Shown here piece by piece: positions 9,558-20,699 of a DNA stretch of 64,000 bases; position 1 is the stretch's first letter; the number at the start of each line of letters is the position of its first letter. Under the pieces are notes generated by a model, which was not told where the DNA came from, made no database searches, and saw only the letters and a list, made by a program, of their open reading frames with translations. The position numbers and the translations under genes were made by a program. The DNA lies in NCBI GenBank assembly GCA_001970955.1, contig MPUH01000126.1, positions 36,260 through 100,259 on the forward strand, in the 5' to 3' direction. The stretch is from Stentor coeruleus. Taxonomy: Eukaryota > Ciliophora > Heterotrichea > Heterotrichida > Stentoridae.

Positions 9558-12500
9558 ATGCATATATTAATGACAATATTACACTTTCTTATCCCAATCT
9601 GTGTTTTGTCAATAGAATTCAAGCATATCCAAGCCCCTCCAGAAGCCCGAGTAAACGCAAATGTTTTTTACCTCAAATCCCAAGATGAGCTTCTAATTAT
9701 CTTAGGTGACAAAGGTCGTAAGAAATCATTTGATGAAATCTGGGTTTACAGTCTTCAAAAAGATCATTGGCTTGAAATTCTTTCAGTATCAGAATATTCC
9801 CCAGGTCCACGTACAGGTCATTGTGCTGTATATTTCGAAGACAAAAGCGAAATTTATATATATGGTGGGCATAAATACATAGGTATATCTAATGAGCTTT
9901 GGAAATACAACATATTATACAAATCAGTATTTAATATTTAGTGGTCAAAAGGTAAAGAAAACCCAAGTATTTCAGGGGCATACAAGCATTCATGTGCATG
10001 TTCTCAAACCGATCTCTATGTTTTTGGGGGTTTTATCACAGATTCTTTTTCAAATAGTGTTTTTAAATACAATATCCTCAGTGAAGACTGGGAAGAAATT
10101 GTCACAACAGGTGAAAAACCTAGCCCAAGACATTCAGCCTCACTTCATTATTATGAAAATTCTTTATATGTATGGGGAGGAAATACTATAAATAACAATC
10201 TTTATACCTTAGACCTTAACACCCTACATTGGACTTCAACTTCAACAACAATCCCATCATTTTATTCTCATTCTAGTATCATTTATAACAACTTTTTATA
10301 TATACTTTTTGGCCTTTCATCAGGTATATCTAATACTTGGGTATATAAACTTGATATAATTACAAGCCAAGTTGTAAATAAAACCGATTATCAAAACTCC
10401 CTTTTACCAAGATCAAGCTTTTCACTTACCCCATACAATTCATCTCAAGCTTTTATATTTGGTGGCAATTCAACTTCAGATTATCTTAATGATGTATGGC
10501 TTTTTGATTTAGAATCAGGGGTTTTTAAAGAAATATCCTCATCTTTTTATGCACCAAATAGTAGGAGTATGCATCAAATGGTTACTCTTGGTAATGAACT
10601 TTATATATTTGGTGGCAAAAACTCAGATAAACTGTATTTTCTAAACAGATTTAATGACCTTCAAGCTTATGATATTATGAAAAATACTTGGAGTCTAATT
10701 TCAGCTAGTGGTGATATCCCAAGTTCTAGACATTCTTTTAGTATGGCTTCAAATGGCCTTTCTCTTTACCTTTTTGGTGGAAAAAGTTCAGATAAAGTCC
10801 TTAATGATTTTTATGTTTATAATAAAAGATCAACATCTTGGACGGCAATAAGCACAAATACTATCATTACAGAAAGAGATGGCGCTTGTATGGCATATGC
10901 ATTTCCTTACTTTTTTATATTCGGTGGGAAGTCAGAAAATGATGTACTTTTCAATGATCTTTGGATTATAGACGAAAGAACTTTTGAGATCATTAGTATA
11001 AACCCATCATCAGAAAGTCCAACTCCAGTTGCTTATCACAATTGTTTCGCTACAACCCAAAGTGATGATATATCTTTTTATATAGTCTCAGGGAAAACTC
11101 AAGGTAACTCAGCTATATCTTCAATGTGGAAGTTTAGTTATAATAAAAGTTCATGGACTTTAATATTATCTGACCCAGCATTAAATCGATATGATGCGTC
11201 TTTAATAAAAACTGGCTCTTATGTGTTTTTATTTGGAGGGAGGAATTCATTAGAAAACTGTATAACAAGTGTAGCAATTATTACTATAAAAGATACATAT
11301 AATATAAAAGTTTTAGATTCAGAATGTGAAGATAATGATTATTGTGTGTTTAATAAATGCCTTATATCATCAGCATCAACATCAGCAAGTAATAAAATTT
11401 ATATACATGGAGGACTAATGCAGGATTTATTAATTAAAAGTGAAAAAGCTTCAAATGACTTTTTATCTTTAAACATAAACCAGTTAATATCAAGTAACTA
11501 TTGCTCAATTGGAAGTTATATATTGTCTATATCAGATGAACTTATATGTAAGATATGTGATAAAGGGTATTATTGCAATATAGAAAATTCAACTTCAGTT
11601 ATTGCATGCCCTAAAGGGACTTTTAATAAATATTATGGAGCTTCATCATTATTGTCTTGTGAACCTTGTGATTATGGAACTTGTAATCCTTTAGAAGGAC
11701 AATATACATGTAAAGATTGTCCAATTGGATATATATGTAATGCTGGATGTGAAGAACCGATTTTAAGTTATTTATCGACTAGTATTATACAATCATCACA
11801 ACCTGATCTTTTCCCTAATAATATACAAGAAGCTAATTATTATAAGTATATTGCTATGTGGATTATTATTTCTAGTGGAGTGACAATTATTTTGATGTCG
11901 AGGGTATTTAATAAATGCAGAAAATTTGTTAGGAAACTGGATATGTTCAAAGCTGGACATAATTATATTGATGGGGCTAAGATGATATTAAACAAAACTT
12001 ATATTGGAGGGTATTATACTGTTATGTTTGGCAGTTTATTGGCTTATATGATTATATCTACTTTAATCACTTTACTTGTTAATTATTATTATGAGTCTAA
12101 AAGTTTAGTTCCGTTTATAACTGTTGCTGATGATTATACAATATTAGGGAATCTTATTATTGAAATAGAGTTCAACGAATACGGAGGAGAATGTGTAGAT
12201 CTTTTTGGTAATTGTAAAAATGAAATCAAAGCAAATGTTGACGGTATCAGTGGGCAATTAAGCTATAGCTGTAGCAAAATCGATAAAGTATGTAAAGTTA
12301 ACTGGAAATGCGAAAATTGCGATGTTATAAATGACTCAACATTAACAGTCGAACTGCAAGAACTCAATAGTTTTGCTTCAAGTCTTGCTGTGAAAATAAT
12401 TTCAGATAGTAGCATTCCAGAAGGCCAAAGTGAAATCAGTTTATCCATATTCCCAGAAATCCAAGGTTATATTTTCAGAGGTTCAAACCCTTCTATTATC

Positions 12501-13010
12501 CCTGTTCAATTTATCCCATCAGTATTTTTATCAGACATGTCAAAATATCCTTCTAAACTTACAGGTTATCATTTAAGTATAATTAATAGTCCAACTCCAG
12601 GAAGTTCAATGCCAGTTATAGATTTACCAACAAATTCAAATCTTAAACTTAATATACATGTTAATAGAGAAGAAAATGTACTTTTAACTAAAAGATATAC
12701 AACATCAAATTGGGTTCAAAGCTTGATTTTATTACTTGGTACTGGGTTTGGGTTTTCTGAATTATGTTATTTGATTATGAGAAACCATGAAAGAGCTTAT
12801 AAAAAAATACATAATCTATTGAAAAGTAGGAATCTTAAAAATATTGTCTTAAAATCAGCTAAGAAAATTGCTGCTTCTTTGATAGATTCTAGTTTGAAAA
12901 GGTATAGCAAATGTGATCCTTCAGGGTTTTCTACAAGTTTACAGGATCAAAGGTTGACTTTGGAGATTACTGAAGATGTCAATTTAGATTATGATGATGA
13001 TGATGATTAA
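9558..13010 (+). CDS. Kelch-repeat, Cys-rich, multi-TM surface protein
   Basis: The exons are 9558-9926 and 9942-13010, joined over a 15-nt intron; the product is about 1145 aa. Residues 1-18 form a signal peptide. Residues about 25-620 carry many kelch repeats (recurrent FGG/YGG followed by Trp), enough for one or two beta-propellers. A Cys-rich stretch at about 660-735 resembles the ephrin-receptor-like CPKGTF...CPIGY repeat. Hydrophobic segments lie near 756-779, 816-840 and 1046-1070, followed by a cytosolic acidic tail ending in five Asp. The layout suggests a plasma-membrane protein with an extracellular propeller. The ligand is unknown. A channel gene starts 79 bp downstream on the same strand. 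Confidence 0.93.
9927..9941 (+). other. 15-nt intron in kelch gene
   Basis: GTATTTAATATTTAG, phase 0, T9-A10. It carries an in-frame TAG; splicing restores continuous kelch repeats. Confidence 0.92.
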
Positions 13011-13089
13011 GAATATTTTATAAAGGATTCATATAATAATAGCTAGGAAAAAGAAGGAGTTTATGATTTTTTTGTTATGATACTTAGAA

Positions 13090-15219
13090 ATGATTATGGA
13101 ACAAAAACTTAGCGAACATCGAAAAAATCAAATTTTTTATTTTATAGTAAATATGAATCCAAATATTCCTACTATTGTTGTTCATTGCGCAGACAATGAA
13201 AGTGTTATCAAAGATGTTTCTAGTATCAGAAGTTATGAGTCAGTAGAAAGTCCTCAAGAACAAGCTGTATCTTTAACCCAACGCCGAAGAAAATATGCTT
13301 TAAACATCCCTATTCATAACTATGCAGCAAGATATAGATGGTATCGAGCATTTATAAAACTTAGAGGAATTTATCTTTTCAGCCAAATAATAAAAGAAAT
13401 CAATTTATATGGGACTAATTCTCATGTACTAGATGTATATGGTAGATATAGAAAAAACATAGCAGAAATCATGGAAGGGAAGCAAAAGTTTCAAAACGAA
13501 ATAAATGAAATAGTAATTTATAGATACAGTGCTTTTATGCCTAATGGTAGTTTTTGTAGGTATTGGAATTTTTTTGTTTTACTTTTATTACTTTACGTAT
13601 CATTAATCATGCCTTGGACCATGGCTTTTAGTGACTCTTATACAATAGGAACCTGGTTTTGGATTGAAGCATGTGTAGATGTATGTTTTCTCTTTGATAT
13701 TATTATAACCTTAAACATCGCATATAAAGAAGACAACAAAATTATCGCTGATCGAAAAAGTATATTCCTAAACTATCTAAAAGGATTTTTATTATTTGAT
13801 ATAATATCAGTATGTCCACTTTATATAATTCGTCAAAGTACAGCAGCTCGTTCAAACAACCTTATAAGAATCCTTAGACTTTTTCGTTTCGGTAGAGTTT
13901 TACGAGCTATGAAGAAATTCAATTTTATTCGGCTTATAAACGAAACTAAGATTATGTTAAAACTTTCAAGGGTACTTCGAAGTTATGGAGGATTAGGAAG
14001 ATTAGCTGGTTTGATATTTTTAGTTATTATAATGACACATTTTGCTGCATGTATGTGGTATTATGTTGCTAAAATTAATGAATTAGACTATGATACTTGG
14101 GTTACAAGAGAAGATTTTCAAGATGATTCACATACTTTGATTTATATAAGAAGTGTTTATTTTATTATAACAGTCCTTACAACTGTTGGATTTGGGGATA
14201 TAAGCGCTTTTACTGTACCTGAAATGCTTTTGGTTACATGTTGGATGATTATAGGTATAGCTTTTTATTCAGTATTAGTTGGGACATTAAGTTCTGTGTT
14301 ATCATCTTTAGATGTGAAAGTTTCTTTGATTAATTCTATGATGAATGAAATTGATAAGTTTTCTAAAGACTTCAAACTCCCAGCAGAAATCACAAGACGC
14401 ATGAAAAGCCAGATAAGAAAAGAAAATGACCATGAGACAATAAGTGAAAAAGAACGTTTGGCGTTTATAGAAGAAATGCCGATTGACCTTAAATATAAAA
14501 TCGCCCAAGAAATATATGGGGGGATTTGTAATAAAATAAAACTTTTTACTAACCAAGACCGGATTTTTATAAGCGATATTATCCCTAGATTAGACCTTTC
14601 TCTTTATAAACCCAACATTTTTGTATACTACAAAAACGAATTCGCAGAAAGCATTTATTTTATAGCCGAAGGCCGAGTTAATTACCTAATAGGCAAAAAC
14701 ACTGTGATTTTCAAAACTATAACAGCAGGTGCTTATTTTGGTGAAATCGAGCTTATCGAAAAAGTTGCTAGGAAATTCTCAGTGAAATCTGAAAACAACA
14801 GTAAACTCCTTATTATGCACAGCCAATGCTTTGAATATATCCTCAAAGAATACCCTAGAATTGGCACAGAAATGATCAAAGCTGCCGAACGTAAAAACAA
14901 AAAAAATGAAAAAGCTATAGAAGATATTGTAAAACTAAATGATATAAGAATGGGTGTCACAGAAAATGATAAACATATACCATATATTAATAAAGGACAT
15001 AAAAGGCATTTTACATCAATATCAGATACTTGGGTATTTTTTATATAGTTAAAATCAAATAAAGAAGATAGTGAACAGAAAATTCTTGATCAAATTGATT
15101 CAATAAAACAAAAAGTTGCTGAGTTAGCTAATGTTGTTGAAGAAATGCAAAACAGTAAGTTTAATAACTTGTCTAATTTGCCACCTTTAAAACTTACAGG
15201 GAAGTTTAAGAAAACTTAA
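13090..15219 (+). CDS. Cyclic-nucleotide-binding-domain K+-type channel
   Basis: The exons are 13090-15033 and 15049-15219; the product is about 703 aa. It has the EAG/HCN/CNG layout: S1-S3 (about 160-250), an S4 with regularly spaced Arg (RILRLFRFGRVLRAM, about 260-274), S5 near 303-325, and a pore helix with TTVGFGD (364-370) where K+ channels have GYG/GFG. S6 follows, then a C-linker and a cyclic-nucleotide-binding domain at about 495-610. The second exon adds a coiled-coil-like tail. It is probably a voltage-gated K+ channel of ciliary or cortical membrane. The start could instead be the Met at residue 22. Confidence 0.93.
15034..15048 (+). other. 15-nt intron near 3' end of channel gene
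   Basis: GTATTTTTTATATAG, phase 0, T9-A10. Without splicing the channel ends just after the intron begins; splicing adds 56 residues. Confidence 0.88.
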
Positions 15220-15223
15220 TGGG

Positions 15224-15739
15224 CTAAGAATTTTTTTTAGTTAGTTTTTCTTTATAATCATTGGCGAATTTCTCGGATTCTTGCTTTCTAAGATCAAAGA
15301 TTGCTTCAGCTTTTTCGGATACAGCTTTTTTTATGAGATGACCTTCAAGGTGGAGTTCGATTACTTCTTTTGTATCGACAATATGCTTGAAGTATCGAGA
15401 TGTTTCTCGATAAACCTCAAATGCAAAGAAAGCTAGTAAACAATAGAAAACCATGCGAGCTTCACGGAAATTGCTTTTTTCACTGAGACGACGGTATTGA
15501 GATTTGGGCCCATCTATTGCATCTGTTCGTGGAACGACAAGGTCCCATTTTTCATAAGCACTTATATACTCTTTGCCAAATTTTTTCTTCATATCTTGAG
15601 CTTTGCTGGTATTAGAATAGTTGTTTTTTGATTCTTTTTCTACATGTCTTGGAACATATTGTTGTGGATCTAGTTTGAAGTTTAGCTTTTCAGAGAATAG
15701 TCTTTGTAATACTCGTCTCATTTTTATTAGATATGTCAC
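15224..15739 (-). CDS. Unknown 171-aa one-TM protein, possibly mitochondrial
   Basis: The frame ends in TAG. The N-terminus is basic (MRRVLQRLF if the second Met, residue 7, is used), as in mitochondrial presequences. A charged, Tyr-rich middle is followed by one hydrophobic segment at about residues 97-112 and a Lys/Glu-rich helical C-terminus. This matches the style of small mitochondrial inner-membrane subunits, but I recognise no family. Its stop codon is only 4 bp from the stop of the convergent channel gene, so the two transcripts must overlap at their 3' ends. Confidence 0.8.
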   Translation of the reverse strand: MTYLIKMRRVLQRLFSEKLNFKLDPQQYVPRHVEKESKNNYSNTSKAQDMKKKFGKEYISAYEKWDLVVPRTDAIDGPKSQYRRLSEKSNFREARMVFYCLLAFFAFEVYRETSRYFKHIVDTKEVIELHLEGHLIKKAVSEKAEAIFDLRKQESEKFANDYKEKLTKKNS

Positions 15740-16051
15740 ATAGTGATAATCAGTGGGTATAGACTAGAAAAGTTTGAGTGTTTTAGTTATAGAAAATAAT
15801 AATGTTTTAGGTTCTGATAAGGTGCTGGGTATATAAAATTTATATAAAATAATACCCATGATAAGCAATTTGTAAAAGTTATAATCCTCTTAAAGAATTC
15901 ATGATTATCGTTTTAATTCCTATATTTAGTATACATACCTAAAAATACTTGCAATTTTATAAAGAATCTTAGTAAAAGGTTAGAGAAATTCTAATACTGA
16001 TATAACTAATATTTATGATAATCATCCCGAATTTATAGTTTTTATAAAAAT
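15740..16051. other. Intergenic, no gene seen
   Basis: AT-rich gap between the start of the reverse one-TM gene and the tRNA 3' end. A run of five A at 16046-16050 reads as T5 on the reverse strand and can end pol III transcription of the tRNA. Nothing else is supported. Confidence 0.55.
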
Positions 16052-16123
16052 GGGCCGTTCCGGGAATTGAACCCGGGACCTCTCGCACCCAAAGCGAGAA
16101 TCATACCCCTAGACCAAACGGCC
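16052..16123 (-). tRNA. tRNA-Pro (anticodon UGG)
   Basis: Read on the reverse strand, the 72-nt gene folds as a canonical cloverleaf. The 7-bp acceptor stem is GGCCGTT/AACGGCC, followed by discriminator C as expected for eukaryotic tRNA-Pro. The D-arm holds GGTCTAGGGGTATGA (box A). The anticodon stem CTCGC/GCGAG carries loop TTTGGGT with anticodon TGG. The T-arm holds GGTTCAATTCC (box B). There is no intron and CCA is not encoded. A T5 pol III terminator follows within a few bases. Confidence 0.98.
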
Positions 16124-16485
16124 TTATTATCTAGCCACAATAAACTTATAAATACTATACTACAGCATTATCTTATAATAAAAAAAACAATAATATTCAC
16201 ACTTCCTAATCACACCCTAACATAAAACCACATAATCTACAATTTTTAAACCCATACAAATTGTAAAATATTATAAGATAAACAACATAATAATAAAATA
16301 TTTTCCCCAAAGAATGGATGGAGAAAAGAAAAGTCTTACAATAAACCTAAAAGGTAAAAAAATCCTTCACTTTCTATACCCTCAAAGTTTAATAACCAGA
16401 ATTTTCATATCAAACTAACAAATAACCGTCTTTAAAAATACTTTCTCCTCTAAAAAAAGTACTAATTTTACTATAATAAATACCT
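16124..16485. other. Intergenic, A/C-rich; contains a telomere-like 11-mer
   Basis: The + strand is A/C-rich. It contains ACACCCTAACA at 16212-16222, a 7-bp hairpin at 16239-16264 (ACAATTT/AAATTGT), and a T4 run at 16301-16304. These could be chance features of an A/C-rich leader for the gene at 16486; see findings. Confidence 0.5.
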
Positions 16486-17283
16486 ATGAGTATTGACTCA
16501 CTATCTAAACAATTACCAATCGGACATATCCTTGAAAGACGCTTTTCCCCTTATAAAAAAGCTAACAATTTCATAAAGCACTTTGAAAAGCATCTAAGTT
16601 CTAAGCATCAAATTGATTATGATAATACTTTAGTCACCCTTCATAGTAAATTCACACATAAAACCCCAGAGCCTGAACCTAAAATAACTTCAATTTCTCC
16701 AATGGCAAAACTTACTCGTGAACTTCAACATAAAATAGAAGCTATCAATACATATAATAATCTATCAGAATCAAAACCAATAAAAAGAAGGACTAAAAGA
16801 ATTAAATCCCAAAAACCACAAAGTATATCTAAACTTGAAAGCAAAAAGAATAAAAAAAACTATTTTCAAATGATAAACCAAGCTTATTATGAGATTGGAA
16901 AAAGGAATGTTAGTTTATCAGGAAAAATAAATAAAGATCAAGAGGATATGTCGAGGATAACAAAAAGCTTTCTTAGTAAAAAAAGATTGAAAGCTGAAGG
17001 TAATGAGAAGGATGATAGTATTAGGGAAAGTGAGAAAAGGGATTTTATGATAACAGAAATTAGTAGTCCTGAATGTTGTGGGGTTTCGTATACTGAAGAA
17101 AGTCCAGTCAAATCATATTATTCAAATGCTTTTAATTGCAAATTGAAAAATTGTAGTGGAGAGTGGCATGGTGGGAAACGGATGAAAAATTATCCTAAGG
17201 CTATGAGGAAAAATGAAGATATGAAAAGTTTGTTATCTATATCCCCGATATTGGATTTAAATAAATGTGTAGGATTTTTTTAA
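16486..17283 (+). CDS. Unknown 265-aa basic protein
   Basis: The frame of 265 codons ends in TAA. The protein is strongly basic in the middle (KRRTKRIKSQK near residue 90-105), which could act as a nuclear localisation or nucleic-acid-binding patch. The C-terminal third has a few Cys but no zinc-finger spacing. I see no signal peptide or membrane segment. No family is recognised. Composition and codon use match neighbouring genes, so I take it as real. Confidence 0.75.
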   Translation: MSIDSLSKQLPIGHILERRFSPYKKANNFIKHFEKHLSSKHQIDYDNTLVTLHSKFTHKTPEPEPKITSISPMAKLTRELQHKIEAINTYNNLSESKPIKRRTKRIKSQKPQSISKLESKKNKKNYFQMINQAYYEIGKRNVSLSGKINKDQEDMSRITKSFLSKKRLKAEGNEKDDSIRESEKRDFMITEISSPECCGVSYTEESPVKSYYSNAFNCKLKNCSGEWHGGKRMKNYPKAMRKNEDMKSLLSISPILDLNKCVGFF

Positions 17284-17804
17284 GTTAGAAGTATTGTTTA
17301 TATTTTAGTGGTTGTGTGAGGATTGAGTGATGAGGAAATGATTGATGATTTTTTTATAATGTTTTTATATTAGATTTCATATCTTGATAATTAGAATAAG
17401 TAAATTGTTGTATTTATTATAACCATTTCTATAAATATAACATTATTATATTACACCTTCACTTATATCATATTATTTTACTATCAAATTACTCCTCATA
17501 AAAGTGTTAATTTTTATATATCAACATAATATTCTTTATATAAATTTTCTATATATTTTGTTTATAACTTACCTTTTATCCTTAAAAAAATCCTCAGGAT
17601 AAAAAAAGCCTCTTCTTTCTTTTTTCACATCTACTCATTAACAAAATCTCTCATCCTTTATTACAATCTCTAATAAAACTCTTCTAATTATCCAATATAT
17701 AAACTTCTCTAATCTTCTAAACCAAATGGCAAATTTTCCTAATCCTCCTATGCATTGCTTATTTTTTTTCTATTCATAGTCTATATTCAATAAAATTATT
17801 CAAT
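17284..17804. other. Intergenic, skew switch, no gene seen
   Basis: The 521-bp gap separates two + strand genes. It is G-rich and C-poor on the left, and C-rich and G-poor on the right. No open frame or structured element is convincing. Confidence 0.55.
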
Positions 17805-18995
17805 ATGGGTTGTATAGTCTGTTCCCAACATGGGAAAATCATAATTCCCAACCAAGTACGTAACAACATAAAATACCCATCAAAAGCTAAACTACAAATT
17901 AAACAAAAAGACCCAACAGGTAGACAAATCGGTGTTTCTACAGTCTCATTTGATTTTACTAAACCCTTTCTATTCTCAGCAGAAACTTTAAATCTTCCTT
18001 ACGCATCTCATGTAAGTCGATGTGTTCTTCCAGGTATTGACCCTCGTGGTGAAAGAGACAAAAAATGTCAAGATTACTGTCTTTATATATCAAATCAAAA
18101 AACTATTCTCTTAGGATTATTTGATGGTCATGGTAAAGAAGGAGAGAAAATAGTAAGTTCTTGTGCAGGAGTATCAGAAGGGTTTTTCAAAGAGAATATT
18201 GAAAACTATTCAGAAAACCCTGAAAAATTCTTAGAAGACTTATGCAATACCTGTGATGCTAATGTAAAAAAAGTAGGCAATGGTATTGATTCTACTAATT
18301 CAGGAAGGTAAAAACTATATAGTACAGCAGTTTTAGTACTTATCCATAACAATAAAATATATTCAGCAAGTCTTGGAGACTCAAGAGCTGTATTAGCAAC
18401 AGAATTATTACCAGATGTATTACCAGTACCTAAAGCTCTTAATCATGATGATAGTAAACATTTATATATAAATTCAATAGGATTATATCCTGTACAATTA
18501 ACTAAAGATCAGAAACCTGAAGACCCTGATGAGTATGCACGAATATTAAAATGTGGTGGGTTTATTAAAAGAATAAGTGATAATGGTAAACAAATCGGCC
18601 CTTATAGAGTTTTTGATAGTAGTGGGAAATACCCAGGTTTAGCTATGTCAAGATCTATAGGCGACTCTTCTGGAAGTTCACTTGGGGTTATATCAACACC
18701 TATATGTACATCTTTAAATATAACAGGTAAAGAAAAGTTTATTATCCTTGCTTCAGATGGGGTTTGGGATGTTATAGATAATGAAGATGTTATAACTTTT
18801 ATTGAAGGATATAGGAAAAAATGCTTAAGTATATGTGAAATCCCATTACAAGTTGAAGCAACTAATACTATTATAGCTCAGCTTTTAGCTGAAGAAGCTA
18901 GGATGAGATGGTTGAAGGTTATTATGGAAGAAGATGTTATGATTGATGATATTTCAGTTGTCATAATGCAGTTTAGTGAAACTAGTCAGGGATAA
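17805..18995 (+). CDS. PP2C-family Ser/Thr phosphatase with one intron
   Basis: The exons are 17805-18307 and 18323-18995; the product is about 391 aa. PP2C motifs are present in order: RGERDKKCQD, LFDGHG (metal-binding Asp), SGSTAV (formed exactly at the splice junction), SLGDSRAV, SRSIGD, DGVWDVI and the final DDISVV. It is a Mg/Mn-dependent phosphatase. The N-terminus MGCIVCS is a good N-myristoylation signal with nearby Cys for palmitoylation, so membrane anchoring is likely. Without splicing the frame ends at residue 168. A second PP2C of similar design is at 42533-43600. Confidence 0.95.
18308..18322 (+). other. 15-nt intron in PP2C gene
   Basis: GTAAAAACTATATAG, phase 2, T9-A10. Splicing creates the SGSTAV core motif, which is strong proof. 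Confidence 0.96.
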
Positions 18996-19087
18996 ATGAA
19001 GATTTTAATATAGAAAATTGTATATTTTATATGTTTTATGGCTTTTATTATTTTTTACAGAGGAAAGTTGATAATAAAACATAGTAA

Positions 19088-19741
19088 ATGTCAGCACCGG
19101 AGAGTAATTTTATGCGAAACCTGACCTCGATGAGTAGTCTTGAAAACCAAATTGGTTTGTATAAAGAAAACTTGACTATGCTTGAAAACCAAAACACGAA
19201 ACTTGTTAAAGAAAATCATGAACTCCATAATTTGCTTCAAGAAAAGTCTTTGCAGATGCAGATTCTTCAAGAAAAACTCACAATTTATGAACTGACATCA
19301 AAATCCCCACAGTCTCTTTCTCAGAAATCTAATCTTTTAGACATAATAGAAAACTATCAACAAAAAACCACCTCCAAAAGCAAATTTGATGACCTGGAGT
19401 TTGAATTTGACGACATTGAAAAAATTAAAAACAGGATTAAAGGCGAAAATAACACCCTCAAACGAAGTTTAGCGAAATTTGAAGACCTTTACCCCAGCAT
19501 GAACAAAATATCAAATCTAATCCAAAGACTCTATCTGGCAATACAATCTTTTATACGTGGGGATCCTTTAAATATAGTATTTCTTATATCAAGTCCTGAG
19601 AAAAAGTACAAAACCGTCGGGATAATCGAGCATTTTGCTGAAGATATCAACAAAACAAAGGAAATATTAGAAAAAATCATAAAAAGTCTTACAGATTATT
19701 ATGCAGAAAAATACGGTAATGAAAACTGCTGTGTTTTTTAA
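19088..19741 (+). CDS. Coiled-coil protein with CaaX-like end (paralogue A)
   Basis: The product is 217 aa. Residues about 15-75 form a coiled coil. The last 85 residues form a conserved helical module (IQRLYLAIQSF ... SLTDYYAEKYG) that is also present at the C-terminus of the convergent neighbour at 19746-20699. The protein ends CCVF, a plausible CaaX prenylation box. The two genes are tail-to-tail with 4 bp between stops. Function is unknown. The shape suggests a lipid-anchored cytoskeletal or scaffolding protein, which is inference. Confidence 0.85.
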   Translation: MSAPESNFMRNLTSMSSLENQIGLYKENLTMLENQNTKLVKENHELHNLLQEKSLQMQILQEKLTIYELTSKSPQSLSQKSNLLDIIENYQQKTTSKSKFDDLEFEFDDIEKIKNRIKGENNTLKRSLAKFEDLYPSMNKISNLIQRLYLAIQSFIRGDPLNIVFLISSPEKKYKTVGIIEHFAEDINKTKEILEKIIKSLTDYYAEKYGNENCCVF

Positions 19742-19745
19742 TAAA

Positions 19746-20699
19746 TTACTGTGTTAAACAGATATTAAACCCTAAATGTTCAGCATGATAATCTGAAACT
19801 ATATCTTTGATTTGCCCTAAATCTTTTTTCAAACTAGCTACATCAACTAATAATTGTTTAGCTGAGCTTATATTCTGTTTTTCATCATCACAAAAAAGTA
19901 CTCTTAACGATATCTCTTTACCAGCTTTTAAGCTTTGTATAACAAGTAACAATTGATGAACTTGTATAGATATTTGATGAATATCAGGGGTCAATAATGC
20001 TAAATCATGAAGATTATTACTTTTTCTTAATATTTCAAGCTGACGTTTTATATCAAAGTTTTCTGAGGTTAATGATGAGATACGTGATGTGAGTTCATTA
20101 TAATTATAGGATTCAATTTGAGATTTTAGGTTAAGGTTATCTTGTTCGAGTTTTGAAATTTTTATTTGGTTCTGGATTTCTAGTTCTGAATACATTTTTA
20201 GTTTTAAGTCTACGGATTGTTTTTCTTCAGCAAATATGGCTTTGAGGTTTTTGATGTCTTTGTCGATTTGTATGTTTTTTTCGAAATGCAAATTTCGGAA
20301 TAAGTCTTGGAGTTTGTGAAGGCCGTTGTTTTTTTTGGCTAATTCGCGTTTCCAGTAATCGTTTGGGTTTTTTGTTTCGGGTTTTTTGAGTTTTTCTTTT
20401 GAGACAAGCAGCTCTTCGGTGAGTTTTGAGATTTTGGAGTCTTTTTCTTTGAGTTGGGTTTGAAGCTCGATTTTTTCTGTTTCAAGGAGTTTTATGGTTT
20501 TTTTGGCTTGGAGCAAATTAAGCTCTTTTTCTCGAATTTGATCTTGGAGTTCAGATAGCATAAAGAGGTTTAATTTGGGGGAATTTATTGAGGAATTGGG
20601 AAAATTTAAGGCTTTGCTTTGCGTGTCGGAAATAGATAAGCTGAAAAAGTCAGTTTTAAGGGAATATGGACTGCTTGAAAGGTGTTTTTTAGCGTTCAT
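19746..20699 (-). CDS. Coiled-coil protein with CaaX-like end (paralogue B)
   Basis: The product is 317 aa. A long coiled coil spans about 45-225. The C-terminal module (VHQLLLVIQSL ... IVSDYHAEHLG) aligns with that of the + strand neighbour, so the pair are paralogues that share the C-terminus and differ in coiled-coil length. The end CLTQ is a CaaX-type box; terminal Gln favours farnesylation in known enzymes. The stop lies 4 bp from the neighbour's stop. Function is unknown. Confidence 0.87.
   Translation of the reverse strand: MNAKKHLSSSPYSLKTDFFSLSISDTQSKALNFPNSSINSPKLNLFMLSELQDQIREKELNLLQAKKTIKLLETEKIELQTQLKEKDSKISKLTEELLVSKEKLKKPETKNPNDYWKRELAKKNNGLHKLQDLFRNLHFEKNIQIDKDIKNLKAIFAEEKQSVDLKLKMYSELEIQNQIKISKLEQDNLNLKSQIESYNYNELTSRISSLTSENFDIKRQLEILRKSNNLHDLALLTPDIHQISIQVHQLLLVIQSLKAGKEISLRVLFCDDEKQNISSAKQLLVDVASLKKDLGQIKDIVSDYHAEHLGFNICLTQ

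Noticed and set aside
9892-10191. Separate 99-codon frame in the kelch region
   Set aside because: Wrong frame; the spliced kelch frame covers it with clear repeats.
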